From an uncultured Clostridia bacterium (GTDB lineage Bacteria; Bacillota; Clostridia; Oscillospirales; Ruminococcaceae): a stretch of DNA of 64,000 bases. The stretch's first letter is position 1. Each line of letters starts with the position of its first letter. Below the pieces are notes generated by a model, which searched no databases, was not told the DNA's origin, and saw nothing but the letters and a program-made list of their open reading frames with translations. The stretch spans positions 62,001 through 126,000 of the forward strand of contig CAMVDP010000002.1 of NCBI GenBank assembly GCA_947166275.1, read 5' to 3'. The position numbers were made by a program, and so were the translations under genes. Of this stretch, positions 34,010 to 42,702 are shown piece after piece.

Positions 34010-35140
34010 ATGGAACTCAACGAACTCAGAAATGAAATTGATAAGGTAGACGACGAGATCCTGGCTCTTTTCGAGAAGCGCACACGTATCGCAGGCGAGA
34101 TCGCGGAATACAAGCGCGCTAACGGCATGGAGATACTCCAGGCGGGACGCGAGGACGAGGTGTTGAGACGCGCCGCCGAACGTGTCTCACCGGATAACGC
34201 AGACGGCGCGAGACTGCTGTTCGCGACTCTCATGGATATATCAAAGTGCCGCCAGCAGCAGCTGCTGACAAACGTAAAGCCGTTCGTGCCGGAATGTGAG
34301 GTCGCGAACCCCGTGGTCGGCGCGGTAACAAAGGGCAGCTACACCGCGGATGCGTGTGAAAAGTTCTTCGGCAGCGGGCGCAACATAAAGTACTACCATG
34401 ACTTCGAGAGTGTGTTCAGAGCTGTTGAGGACGAGGCTGTGGACTATGGCGTGATACCGATAGAGAACTCTACCGCCGGAGAGGTCAGCGCGACCTACGG
34501 ACTTATGCTCCGGCACCGTTTTTTCATCTGCCGCGATACGAAGATCCGCATTAATCATGTGCTCGCAGCAAAGCCCGGCACAAGACCCGAAGATATAAAG
34601 ACCGTAACATCGCACGAAATGGCGCTTAAGCAGTGCTCGGGATTTCTCGACAGGACAGGCTACGCCACGGAAGAAGCTCTCTCGACAGCCAAAGCAGCAG
34701 AAAGCGTAGCGGCATCGGACGACAGAACGCTGGCGGCGATATGCTCCGCGTCATGCGCGAAGCTGTTCGGGCTGGTACCCGTCATGACCGATATCATGGA
34801 CATCCGCGACAACTACACCCGTTTCATCATGATCTCCAAGGATCTGCAGATACCGAAAAACGCCTCGGTGGTATCGCTTTGCCTTACCGTACCGCATACC
34901 GCGGGGAGCCTGTACCGCACGCTCACAAGATTCGCATACTGCGGGCTCAACCTGTGCCGGATAGAGAGCAAGCCCATGCCCGGGTCACTCGCGTACCTGA
35001 AGGACGACGCGTTCGAGTTCATATTTTACCTCGATTTCATAGGGAACGTCAAAGACCCGAATGTCGTGAAGCTCCTCACGGGACTCGAAAAAGGCGCGAA
35101 ATTCTACCGTTTTCTGGGGAATTACGAAGAAGTTGAGTAA
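34010..35140 (+). CDS. pheA: Bifunctional chorismate mutase/prephenate dehydratase
   Basis: A 376-residue enzyme converting chorismate to prephenate and then to phenylpyruvate for phenylalanine synthesis. An AroQ-type chorismate mutase lies at 1-85 (LRNEIDKVDDEILALFEKR). The dehydratase domain (about 105-275) has PIENSTAGEV and the catalytic TRF in NYTRFIMI. A C-terminal ACT domain (about 285-376) has an ESKP variant of the phenylalanine-binding ESRP motif, so feedback inhibition is likely. It starts 1 nt after the pseudokinase gene. Confidence 0.96.
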   Translation: MELNELRNEIDKVDDEILALFEKRTRIAGEIAEYKRANGMEILQAGREDEVLRRAAERVSPDNADGARLLFATLMDISKCRQQQLLTNVKPFVPECEVANPVVGAVTKGSYTADACEKFFGSGRNIKYYHDFESVFRAVEDEAVDYGVIPIENSTAGEVSATYGLMLRHRFFICRDTKIRINHVLAAKPGTRPEDIKTVTSHEMALKQCSGFLDRTGYATEEALSTAKAAESVAASDDRTLAAICSASCAKLFGLVPVMTDIMDIRDNYTRFIMISKDLQIPKNASVVSLCLTVPHTAGSLYRTLTRFAYCGLNLCRIESKPMPGSLAYLKDDAFEFIFYLDFIGNVKDPNVVKLLTGLEKGAKFYRFLGNYEEVE

Positions 35141-35155
35141 AATTGAAAAAAACAC

Positions 35156-35184
35156 TTGCATTTGTCGGCGAAGTGTGATATAAT
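35156..35184 (+). promoter_or_regulatory. Promoter of secG
   Basis: TTGCAT (35156-35161) and TATAAT (35179-35184) with a 17-nt spacer, followed by a 46-nt leader containing TCGGAGGA. Confidence 0.85.
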
Positions 35185-35230
35185 GTAATCTACGTTATGA
35201 AAAATCGAGTTATTATCGGAGGAATTTGAA

Positions 35231-35665
35231 ATGTCAGTTATAGAAATAGTATTTGCGATACTTCTTATACTTTCCTGCGTTTTCATCATTGCGGTCGTTC
35301 TTATGCAGGAATCCAAGCAGGGTATGTCCAACGTTATCTCGGGCGGAAGCTCCGATAACTATTTCCAGAAGAACAGCGGCAGAACAAAGGAAGCAAAGCT
35401 TTCCCGCGCAACAAAGGCTGCCGCAGTCGTGGTATTCATCGTAGCTATCGCCGTTAACCTTATTTCCGTATACTGGGGCGGCAGCTCGGACAGCACAGCA
35501 GATAACAACACCTCCATATCCGCAGACGATCTTGAATTGAGCACCATTGACGTTGCCGGCAGCGATGCTGTCGTTGACGATACACCCGCAGAGAGCATCG
35601 CGGAAGATACTGCTGAAAGCGCAGATGTTACCGAAGCAGCAGAAACATCCGCCGCAGCTGAATAA
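35231..35665 (+). CDS. secG: Preprotein translocase subunit SecG
   Basis: A 144-residue subunit of the SecYEG membrane channel. The first hydrophobic helix (about 4-24) ends in VLMQESKQG, then ISGGSSDNYF, then the second helix (about 55-77). These are SecG hallmarks. SecG is usually 75-90 residues; here a tail of about 65 residues, rich in Asp, Ala, Glu, Ser and Thr, follows. TCGGAGGA precedes the ATG. The small unknown gene downstream is 51 nt away. Confidence 0.94.
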   Translation: MSVIEIVFAILLILSCVFIIAVVLMQESKQGMSNVISGGSSDNYFQKNSGRTKEAKLSRATKAAAVVVFIVAIAVNLISVYWGGSSDSTADNNTSISADDLELSTIDVAGSDAVVDDTPAESIAEDTAESADVTEAAETSAAAE

Positions 35666-35716
35666 ACGATATAAGTCAGGATAAACGCACGGCGTGTCTG
35701 TACGGGAGGGATGACT

Positions 35717-36031
35717 ATGGCAGATAAAAAGAAGATCTCCCTGTATTTCGATATCCCGGAGATATCCATGTTCACCGAAGGAAATACATTTACGGGAAGC
35801 GAGAACACCTTCAATTTCCGTATCAAACCCTCGGACGAGAAGCTCACAGCCTCTGTATGGTATGGTCTGAAGTGCGCGGATCTGTCGGAAATGTGCGCCG
35901 AATACGAAGACGAGAAGACCGCCGAAGGTCACGAGGCTCTCATCCACAAGATAGATGAGGAGTATGACAAATACCTCAAAAAACTTGAGTCCGGCGAGGT
36001 CGAAGGCAGAAAGACATATCTGCCGCACTGA
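35717..36031 (+). CDS. Small hypothetical protein
   Basis: A 104-residue soluble protein that I do not recognise. It is mixed alpha/beta in character, with a charged C-terminal helix (HKIDEEYDKYLKKLESGEVE). Two in-frame ATGs exist at 35711 and 35717; GGGAGGG at 35704-35710 abuts the first but is 6 nt from the second, so 35717 is chosen. It lies between secG and the infC promoter. Confidence 0.7.
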   Translation: MADKKKISLYFDIPEISMFTEGNTFTGSENTFNFRIKPSDEKLTASVWYGLKCADLSEMCAEYEDEKTAEGHEALIHKIDEEYDKYLKKLESGEVEGRKTYLPH

Positions 36032-36050
36032 AAAAATTTTTCAAAAGGTA

Positions 36051-36079
36051 TTGACAAACGAATAATATTGTTGTATAAT
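36051..36079 (+). promoter_or_regulatory. Consensus promoter of the infC operon
   Basis: An exact TTGACA (36051-36056) and an exact TATAAT (36074-36079) with a 17-nt spacer. Confidence 0.93.
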
Positions 36080-36085
36080 AGCGGA

Positions 36086-36236
36086 GTGATTATAAACATA
36101 AGCAGATCGGATCTCACCCGCCGGCGTGAAAACTGTCAGGCGCGGTCGTTTATAAGATACAGCCGATAACGGATTGTTTCTTTGAGCGCAGGTGAGTCCT
36201 GCGCTTTTGTTTTGCTTTTGAAAGGGAGTGTACACC
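36086..36236 (+). promoter_or_regulatory. Structured leader of infC-rpmI-rplT (L20-leader type)
   Basis: About 150 nt of untranslated leader between the promoter and infC, ending in a terminator hairpin. In Firmicutes this position carries the L20 leader, where free ribosomal protein L20 promotes early termination. Position, gene order and attenuator fit; the L20-binding fold itself was not verified by folding. Confidence 0.78.
36185..36213 (+). terminator. Attenuator hairpin in the infC leader
   Basis: A perfect 8-bp stem AGCGCAGG/CCTGCGCT (36185-36192 with 36198-36205), a TGAGT loop, then a TTTGTTTTG tract about 25 nt before the infC start. Confidence 0.9.
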
Positions 36237-36806
36237 ATCAGCAAAAAGGAACTTCTCATCAACGATGAGATACGCGAAAAGGAAGTCAGAGTCATAGGAG
36301 CGGAGGGAGAACAGCTCGGAGTGATGTCGTCCGATGACGCGCTCAAAAAAGCAGAAGAGGCAGACCTCGACCTCGTGCTCATCGCCCCACAGGGAAACCC
36401 GCCCGTATGCCGTATAATGAACTACGGAAAGTATCGCTTTGAACAGGCAAAACGCGAGAAGGAAGCCCGCAAGAACCAGAAGCAGGCCGAGCTCAAGGAG
36501 ATACAGATGTCGCTCAACATCGATACGAACGATTTCAACACAAAAGTCAACCAGGCGATAAAATTCCTGAAAAACGGCGACAAGGTGAAGCTTCGTGTGC
36601 GTTTCAGACGCGCAAGAGAGCTTACCCATATGAACCTGGGTGAAGAACTGATGAAGAAATTCGTGGAAGCCTGCGCTGAATTCGGAAGCACGGAAAAAGC
36701 TGCGGTGCTCGAAGGAAAGAACTATATGATAGTCATCTCCCCGAAGTCCCAGACCCCCGCAAAGAAAGCGAAAAACGCCGACGGAGAAAGCTCCGACGAG
36801 CAGTAA
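36237..36806 (+). CDS. infC: Translation initiation factor IF-3 (ATC start)
   Basis: A 189-residue IF-3. The N-terminal domain starts ISKKELLINDEIR, and the conserved NPPVCRIMNYGKYRFEQ segment lies near 55. The basic linker and C-terminal domain (IKFLKNGDKVKLRVRFRRAR) follow, with a short acidic tail. The conserved N-terminus fits a start at ATC 36237, with AAGGGAG 8 nt upstream; an in-frame GTG at 36228 overlaps that ribosome binding site. Rare AUU/AUC initiation is known for infC and allows IF-3 to limit its own translation. It is first in infC-rpmI-rplT. Confidence 0.93.
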   Translation: MSKKELLINDEIREKEVRVIGAEGEQLGVMSSDDALKKAEEADLDLVLIAPQGNPPVCRIMNYGKYRFEQAKREKEARKNQKQAELKEIQMSLNIDTNDFNTKVNQAIKFLKNGDKVKLRVRFRRARELTHMNLGEELMKKFVEACAEFGSTEKAAVLEGKNYMIVISPKSQTPAKKAKNADGESSDEQ

Positions 36807-36828
36807 ATAAACAAGGAGGAAACTAAAA

Positions 36829-37035
36829 ATGGCAAAGAATAAGATCAAAACTCACAGCGGTGCCAAAAAGCGCTTTAAGTTTACAGCAACTGGCAAGATC
36901 AAGTACCAGCGTACAAACCGCCGTCACAGACTCACACAGAAGGCTACAAAGCGTAAGAGAGTAAACCGTGCAGCAGGCTATGCCGACAGCACCAACATGG
37001 CAGAAGTAAGAGCACTTATGCCCTACGCAAAGTAA
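36829..37035 (+). CDS. rpmI: Ribosomal protein bL35
   Basis: A 68-residue basic large-subunit protein. The diagnostic start [17 protein letters not shown] and the [14 protein letters not shown] segment are present. AAGGAGG lies upstream of the ATG. It lies between infC and rplT, the standard order. Confidence 0.97.
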   Translation: MAKNKIKTHSGAKKRFKFTATGKIKYQRTNRRHRLTQKATKRKRVNRAAGYADSTNMAEVRALMPYAK

Positions 37036-37059
37036 GAGTAAAGAACAGGAGGAAAAGAC

Positions 37060-37413
37060 ATGGCACGTATCAAAGGCGCTTTAGCCACACGTAAAAGAAG
37101 AAACAAGACCTTAAAGCTCGCGAAGGGCTACTGGGGCGGCAAGAGCAAGCTCTTCAAAACCGCCAAGGAAGCCGTTTGGAAGAGCGGTCAGTACGCATAC
37201 ATCAGCAGACGCCTCAAGAAGAGAGACTTCAGAAAGCTCTGGATCACGAGAATCTCCGCAGCATGCAAGCTCAACGGAATGAATTACTCGACATTCATCA
37301 ATGGTCTCAAAAAGGCTGATATCTCCCTCAACCGCAAGATGCTTTCCGAAATAGCGATAAGCGACGCGGCTGGCTTCACAGCGCTTTGCGAAAAGGCAAA
37401 GGCTGCTCTTTAA
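37060..37413 (+). CDS. rplT: Ribosomal protein bL20
   Basis: A 117-residue protein essential for early 50S assembly. [16 protein letters not shown] at the N-terminus, [11 protein letters not shown], and [17 protein letters not shown] are family signatures. In Firmicutes, L20 represses its own operon through the leader upstream of infC, which fits the attenuator at 36185-36213. AGGAGG lies upstream of the ATG. Confidence 0.97.
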   Translation: MARIKGALATRKRRNKTLKLAKGYWGGKSKLFKTAKEAVWKSGQYAYISRRLKKRDFRKLWITRISAACKLNGMNYSTFINGLKKADISLNRKMLSEIAISDAAGFTALCEKAKAAL

Positions 37414-37421
37414 CAACAACA

Positions 37422-37456
37422 AAATATCACGTCCGTACGCGCGGGCGTGATATTTT
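37422..37456. terminator. Terminator of the rplT operon, probably bidirectional
   Basis: A 10-bp stem AAATATCACG/CGTGATATTT (37422-37431 with 37446-37455). On the minus strand it is followed by TTGTTGTTG, so it may also serve approaching transcripts from the convergent gene. Confidence 0.82.
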
Positions 37457-37487
37457 CGCATTATAAGGGGCTCCGTAAATAAATGTT

Positions 37488-38441
37488 TTACGGCTTTCCG
37501 CCGGGCTTTGAGGGTTCATCTCTCACAGACCTCACAGTCTCTTCAGGGTGACGGGTGAAGTAAAAAACATATATCACAACGCACGCCAGAACGGCAAGCA
37601 CAAGTCCGCGCGTGATATAGCCGAACATGAAGCTTCCGACGCTATCAAAGCGCTCAAGATACTGCGGATAATCGCGAAGCGCCTGCATGAACGATACCCC
37701 CGCAAACTTTGAACAGGCACGCACACCAACGCCAAGCCCCGACAGCACCACTGCCGTCGGCGTAAGAAGCGAACAGGCGATGACACCGCAGGCATCAAGC
37801 TTGCGTGCTATGAACCGGTAGTCCGCAAATATCACTATCGCTGTCACTCCCGAAAGTATGTAGGTCGAGATCTCAAAACGCAGTTCAAGCGTGTTTATCT
37901 CAAAGTCTGCATCAACTGTAAGGATCGCGATGACCACCATAGCAAGTGCTCCGATGACCGCACCAAACAGTCCGATGACACTGTGGATATCGAACCCGAG
38001 CTTAACACGCCTTACACCGGGCGCGGGTGCCGGCGCTTCGACCGGCTTGTCCGGAGCAAAGAACCTGTACTCACAGCCTGTGATACCGAGCTCACCAAGC
38101 TTAACGGCAAGCTTATCTAAAAATTCCGGAATGTACACGATGTTTTCCTGCAGCAGGCAGTATTTGTCCAGCGTGATACGCACAAAACCCCACTCACAGG
38201 ACTGTGAGAGCATCGTATTTTTAGGTAAGCCTTCACCGAGAGCCGATATCGACGCGGCTATACTACCGCACAGCTCACGCTCACGCGCCTGATCCATATC
38301 GCAGAAGATATCCGCGACATAGTTATCACCGATGTCGGTCACGGTCAATCCGAAGCCGTTTATACTGCCGTACAGTGCGGTATGCTCATCGGAAAAAGCG
38401 AGTCCGTTCTCGCCGTCAAGTGCGCCAAGCTCCGAAAACAT
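37488..38441 (-). CDS. Membrane protein, unknown
   Basis: A 317-residue protein that I do not recognise. The first 125 residues are soluble, with a pattern of alternating strands; a Pro/Ala hinge follows, then four or five hydrophobic segments at about 150-175, 188-208, 215-240 and 275-300, and a basic tail. AAGGCGGT precedes the ATG. It stands alone between convergent rplT and divergent spoU. Confidence 0.75.
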   Translation of the reverse strand: MFSELGALDGENGLAFSDEHTALYGSINGFGLTVTDIGDNYVADIFCDMDQARERELCGSIAASISALGEGLPKNTMLSQSCEWGFVRITLDKYCLLQENIVYIPEFLDKLAVKLGELGITGCEYRFFAPDKPVEAPAPAPGVRRVKLGFDIHSVIGLFGAVIGALAMVVIAILTVDADFEINTLELRFEISTYILSGVTAIVIFADYRFIARKLDACGVIACSLLTPTAVVLSGLGVGVRACSKFAGVSFMQALRDYPQYLERFDSVGSFMFGYITRGLVLAVLACVVIYVFYFTRHPEETVRSVRDEPSKPGGKP

Positions 38442-38503
38442 AGTAACTACCGCCTTTCATAAACCTATCGAACACATTTTACCACACGGAACGGGTGATG
38501 TCA

Positions 38504-39289
38504 ATGATTATTTCGTCAAGGAAAAATCCTCTGATCGCACGATACCGCCTGCTTAACAGCGACAAGAGGGTGCGAGATGAGTGGGAGCTGTTCAACATCG
38601 AAGGTGTACGGCTATGCGAGGAAGCGGTCGCCGCAGGGTTACTCATAGAGACAGCTTTCATCACCGAGACTGCCGTATCAAAGTACCCCGAAACATACAA
38701 AAAGCTTTGTGAGGTGCGCGAGCCGGTCGTGATAACGGACGAGCTTGGCGGGTACATCGCCGATACGAAGTCCCCGCAGGGCGTGTTCATCACAGCGGTG
38801 CAGCCGGTCGGCTTCGCGGGTTTCGACCCCGCGGACAACGGCAGATACATACTGTTGGACGGGCTTCAGGACAGCGGCAACATCGGCACGATAATACGCA
38901 CCGCCGACGCTTTCGGGATAAGCGGCGTGATACTCTCGCCGGACTGCGCGGACGTATGGTCTCCGAAGGTCGTGCGCGGGGCAATGGGAAGTCTGTTCAG
39001 GCTGCCGATCATGACACAGAGACTTCCGGAGTTCATTGAGCGTCTTCGTGCCGGAGGCTTCAGCGTCAGCGCCGCAGTGCTCGACAAGGATGCGCGAAGT
39101 ATAGATACCGTGCGGTTTTCCGATAAATGTGCAATAGTGATCGGAAACGAAGGCAACGGGGTCTCGGAAGCTGTTATACAAGCAGCGGGAAGCAGCATAT
39201 ATATACCGATAGAAAACGCGGAATCGCTCAACGCGGCTGTCGCAGCGTCGATATTCTGCTACGAAATGAGAAATATAAACAAGAAATAA
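38504..39289 (+). CDS. TrmH/SpoU-family RNA methyltransferase
   Basis: A 261-residue SPOUT methyltransferase that 2'-O-methylates rRNA or tRNA. The N-terminal substrate-binding part begins ISSRKNPLIARY. The trefoil-knot motifs are LDGLQDSGNIGTIIRTADAFG near 125, IVIGNEGNGVSEAV near 210 and the final IPIENAESLNAAVAASI. The exact nucleotide target is unknown. Three nearby starts exist (GTG 38495, ATG 38498, ATG 38504); GGGTGA is 5 nt from 38504. topA follows 22 nt downstream. Confidence 0.92.
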   Translation: MIISSRKNPLIARYRLLNSDKRVRDEWELFNIEGVRLCEEAVAAGLLIETAFITETAVSKYPETYKKLCEVREPVVITDELGGYIADTKSPQGVFITAVQPVGFAGFDPADNGRYILLDGLQDSGNIGTIIRTADAFGISGVILSPDCADVWSPKVVRGAMGSLFRLPIMTQRLPEFIERLRAGGFSVSAAVLDKDARSIDTVRFSDKCAIVIGNEGNGVSEAVIQAAGSSIYIPIENAESLNAAVAASIFCYEMRNINKK

Positions 39290-39311
39290 CCAAAGAAAGG
39301 TTCTGGAAGAT

Positions 39312-41417
39312 TTGTCCGATTTAGTAATTGTTGAGTCGCCCGCAAAGGCAAAGACCATTAAGAAGTACCTTGGTAAGAACTACGATGTAGTGGCGTCGGT
39401 CGGTCACATACGCGACCTCCCGAAGTCAAAGCTCGGAGTAGATATCGAACACAACTTTGAGCCTATGTATGAGAACAAGCGTGAAAAAGCGTCACTTATC
39501 AAGGAACTCAAAGAGGAAGCCAAAAAAGCCGGTACAGTTTATCTCGCAACCGACCCGGATCGTGAAGGTGAAGCTATTTCATGGCATCTCGCTCATGTTC
39601 TTGATCTCGACGTACGGAAACCTATCAGAGTCACATTCAGCGAGATAACACAGACAGGAATCAAAAACGGCATGGCACAGCCCCGGAGCATTGACATGGA
39701 CCTTGTCAACGCACAGCAGGCTCGACGCATACTCGACCGCATCGTGGGATATAAGCTCAGTCCGTTCCTTTGGAAAAAGGTAAGGCGCGGACTCTCCGCA
39801 GGACGAGTACAGTCAGTGGCGGTAAGACTCATAGTTGACCGCGAGAACGAGATAAAAGCGTTCACGCCGCAGGAATACTGGACTATCGACGCAAAGCTGC
39901 ACGGAAGCTCATCCAAGAAACAGTTCCCGTCGAAGCTCACTGAAATAGACGGCAGAAAAGCTGAACTCAAAAACAAAGAAGAGACCGACAAGGTGCTTGA
40001 GTACCTGAAGGACAAGACCTTCACCGTGGCATCGATCAAGAAGTCTACCCGCAAAAAACAGCCCGCACCGCCGTTCACTACCTCCACGCTCCAGCAGGAG
40101 GCTTCCCGCAGACTGTCATTCAACGCGAAGCGTACCATGAAGACAGCACAGGAGCTGTACGAGGGCGTCGAGCTTGAAGGACGCGGACTTACCGGTCTTA
40201 TCACCTACATGAGAACTGACAGCCTGCGTATTTCAGAAGAAGCGCAGCAGGCCGCTATAAACATGATACGTGAACGCTTCGGCGATGATTACGTACCTGC
40301 GAAGCCGCGTGTCTACAAATCCCGCAGCAACGCCCAGGACGCACATGAAGCGATCCGCCCGTCAACTATCGACATCACTCCGGAGGAAATAAAGTCGAGC
40401 CTCACGAACGACCAGTTCAAGCTCTACAAGCTGATCTGGGAGCGCTTCATGGCAAGCCAGATGGAGAACGCTCTGCTTGAATCCACAACTATCGACATAG
40501 CCGCGGGATACTGCATATTCCGTACAACGGGCTTCACGGTGAAGTTCGACGGCTTCACGAGACTATACGAGGAAAGCTCCGACAACTCCGATGAGGAGGG
40601 CGGCGCTATCCCGAAGATAAACGAGAACGAGAAGCTAACAGTGACATCGCTGCTCGGCAATCAGCACTTCACACAGCCGCCTCCGCGCTACACAGAGGCG
40701 AGCCTTATCAAGGCACTGGAGGAAAACGGCATCGGCCGTCCGTCCACTTATGCTCCGACTATCAGCACTATACTTGACAGGCATTATGTTGAGCGTGAAC
40801 AGAAGCAGCTCAAACCAACTCCCCTCGGAGATGTCATAACCGAAGTGCTCAAAGACCACTTCGAAAACATTGTCGATACGAAGTTCACCGCCCAGATGGA
40901 GGGAAGTCTCGATAAGGTCGAGGAAGGCAAGACACAGTGGTATGACGTACTCAAGAGCTTCTATGGTGATTTCGCGGCTACTCTTGAAAAGGCAGAGCAC
41001 GATATGGAGGGCAAACGCGTCAAGGTGCCAAACGAGCCTACGGATATCATCTGTGAGCAGTGCGGCCGTCACATGGTAATAAAGATAGGTCCGTACGGAA
41101 AGTTCCTCGGATGCGAGGGATTTCCGGAATGCAAGAACACCAAGAAGATAGTAAACGAGACCGAGGGCAAATGTCCGAAGTGCGGCAAGAAGATGCTCGC
41201 AAAGAAGAGCAAGAAGGGCAAGCCTTTCTTCGGCTGTGAGGACTATCAGGGCTGCGGTTTCATGACATGGGACACTCCCGTTTCGGACGTTTGTCCGAAG
41301 TGCGGCTCAACGCTGTTCAAGAAGGCAGGCAAAAAGGGAAAGCTGTACTGCGCAAAGGAGAACTGCGGCTATGAAGCAGACCCCGATACGGAGAACGGCG
41401 GAAGCAATGAGAGCTGA
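39312..41417 (+). CDS. topA: DNA topoisomerase I
   Basis: A 701-residue type IA enzyme that relaxes negative supercoils. The Toprim domain starts LVIVESPAKAKTIKK and contains DPDREGEAISWHL. The active-site Tyr lies in ITYMRTDSLRIS near 298. Three zinc ribbons follow at the C-terminus (CEQCGR, CPKCGKK, CPKCGST). The start is a TTG at 39312; the conserved N-terminus begins 3 residues later, so no other codon fits. It overlaps trmFO by 11 nt. Confidence 0.97.
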   Translation: MSDLVIVESPAKAKTIKKYLGKNYDVVASVGHIRDLPKSKLGVDIEHNFEPMYENKREKASLIKELKEEAKKAGTVYLATDPDREGEAISWHLAHVLDLDVRKPIRVTFSEITQTGIKNGMAQPRSIDMDLVNAQQARRILDRIVGYKLSPFLWKKVRRGLSAGRVQSVAVRLIVDRENEIKAFTPQEYWTIDAKLHGSSSKKQFPSKLTEIDGRKAELKNKEETDKVLEYLKDKTFTVASIKKSTRKKQPAPPFTTSTLQQEASRRLSFNAKRTMKTAQELYEGVELEGRGLTGLITYMRTDSLRISEEAQQAAINMIRERFGDDYVPAKPRVYKSRSNAQDAHEAIRPSTIDITPEEIKSSLTNDQFKLYKLIWERFMASQMENALLESTTIDIAAGYCIFRTTGFTVKFDGFTRLYEESSDNSDEEGGAIPKINENEKLTVTSLLGNQHFTQPPPRYTEASLIKALEENGIGRPSTYAPTISTILDRHYVEREQKQLKPTPLGDVITEVLKDHFENIVDTKFTAQMEGSLDKVEEGKTQWYDVLKSFYGDFAATLEKAEHDMEGKRVKVPNEPTDIICEQCGRHMVIKIGPYGKFLGCEGFPECKNTKKIVNETEGKCPKCGKKMLAKKSKKGKPFFGCEDYQGCGFMTWDTPVSDVCPKCGSTLFKKAGKKGKLYCAKENCGYEADPDTENGGSNES

Positions 41418-42699
41418 AGTCATCGGCGCGGGACTCGCGGGGTGTGAAGCCGCGTGGGCGCTCGCAAACCGCGGAACGGAAATCACACTGTATGAGATGA
41501 AGCCCGTAAAAATGTCGCCGGCACACAGATACCCGGGGTTCGCGGAGCTCGTATGCAGCAACTCGCTGAAAGCAGCACGCGTGGGAAGCGCGGCAGGTAT
41601 GCTCAAAGAAGAGATGCGTATGCTTGGCTCGCTGACCATGGAAGCCGCGGCGAAAACATCAGTGGAAGCAGGCGGCGCGCTCGCAGTGAACCGTACAGAC
41701 TTTTCGGACTACATCACCCGCAGGATACGCTCACACCCTCTTATAACAGTGGTTGAGCGCGAGGTGACGGATTTTCCCGCAAAAAACACGGTGATAGCCA
41801 CGGGGCCTCTGACAAGCGATACTTTCGCGGACGTAATATACGAGCGGCTCGGGAAAGCGCTCAGCTTCTATGACGCAGCGGCACCGATAGTGACTGCCGA
41901 AAGCATAGATATGTCAAAGGCGTTTCTTGCCTCGCGATATGACAAGGGCGGCGCGGATTACATCAATTGCCCGTTCAGCCGAGAGGAATATGAGGTCTTC
42001 TACGAGGCGCTTGTAAATGCTGAGACCGCTCCGCTGCATGAGTTCGAGGAACTCACGGTATATGAGGGCTGTATGCCCGTGGAGGTGCTCGCGAAGCGCG
42101 GTGCAGACAGCGTACGCTACGGCTGCATGAAGCCGGTGGGACTCACCGACCCGAGAACGGGCAGGAGACCCTACGCTGCGGTACAGCTCCGCAAGGAGAA
42201 CCGCGAGGGCACGTTGTACAATATCGTGGGATTTCAGACCAATCTTAAATTCGGCGAGCAGAAGAGAGTCTTCGGACTTATTCCGGGACTTGAAAACGCA
42301 GAGTTCATGCGCTACGGTGTGATGCACCGCAATACATTTCTGAACTCCCCTGCCCTGCTGGACGGAGGGTTCAGACTCAAAGACAGCGAGAACATATTCT
42401 TCGCGGGGCAGATGACCGGCGTGGAGGGCTACACCGAAAGCGCGGCAAGCGGTATCGTTGCGGGCATAAACCTGCACAGAGCGCTGAACGGACAGGCTCC
42501 GCTGGACCTGCCGCGCACCTGCATGATCGGAGCGCTTGCGGCGCACGTGAGTACGGGAAACGAAAATTTCCAGCCTATGGGAGCAAACATGGGGATACTC
42601 CCCGAACCGGAAACACACATAAAAAACAAACAGGAGAGGTATGAGGCTATAGCGGCGAGAGGGCTGCGTGACCTCGGAAACGTTCTGAAAGAGGGATAA
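41407..42699 (+). CDS. trmFO: Folate-dependent tRNA m5U54 methyltransferase
   Basis: A 430-residue FAD enzyme that makes ribothymidine at tRNA position 54, using methylenetetrahydrofolate. The FAD motif GAGLAGCEAA is at 7-16, followed by LYEMKP, LVCSNSLK and the C-terminal GQMTGVEGYTESAASG. The ATG at 41407 overlaps the topA stop and has GGCGGAAG upstream. The topA-trmFO order is common in Firmicutes. Confidence 0.96.
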   Translation: MRAEVIGAGLAGCEAAWALANRGTEITLYEMKPVKMSPAHRYPGFAELVCSNSLKAARVGSAAGMLKEEMRMLGSLTMEAAAKTSVEAGGALAVNRTDFSDYITRRIRSHPLITVVEREVTDFPAKNTVIATGPLTSDTFADVIYERLGKALSFYDAAAPIVTAESIDMSKAFLASRYDKGGADYINCPFSREEYEVFYEALVNAETAPLHEFEELTVYEGCMPVEVLAKRGADSVRYGCMKPVGLTDPRTGRRPYAAVQLRKENREGTLYNIVGFQTNLKFGEQKRVFGLIPGLENAEFMRYGVMHRNTFLNSPALLDGGFRLKDSENIFFAGQMTGVEGYTESAASGIVAGINLHRALNGQAPLDLPRTCMIGALAAHVSTGNENFQPMGANMGILPEPETHIKNKQERYEAIAARGLRDLGNVLKEG

Positions 42700-42702
42700 A
42701 AC

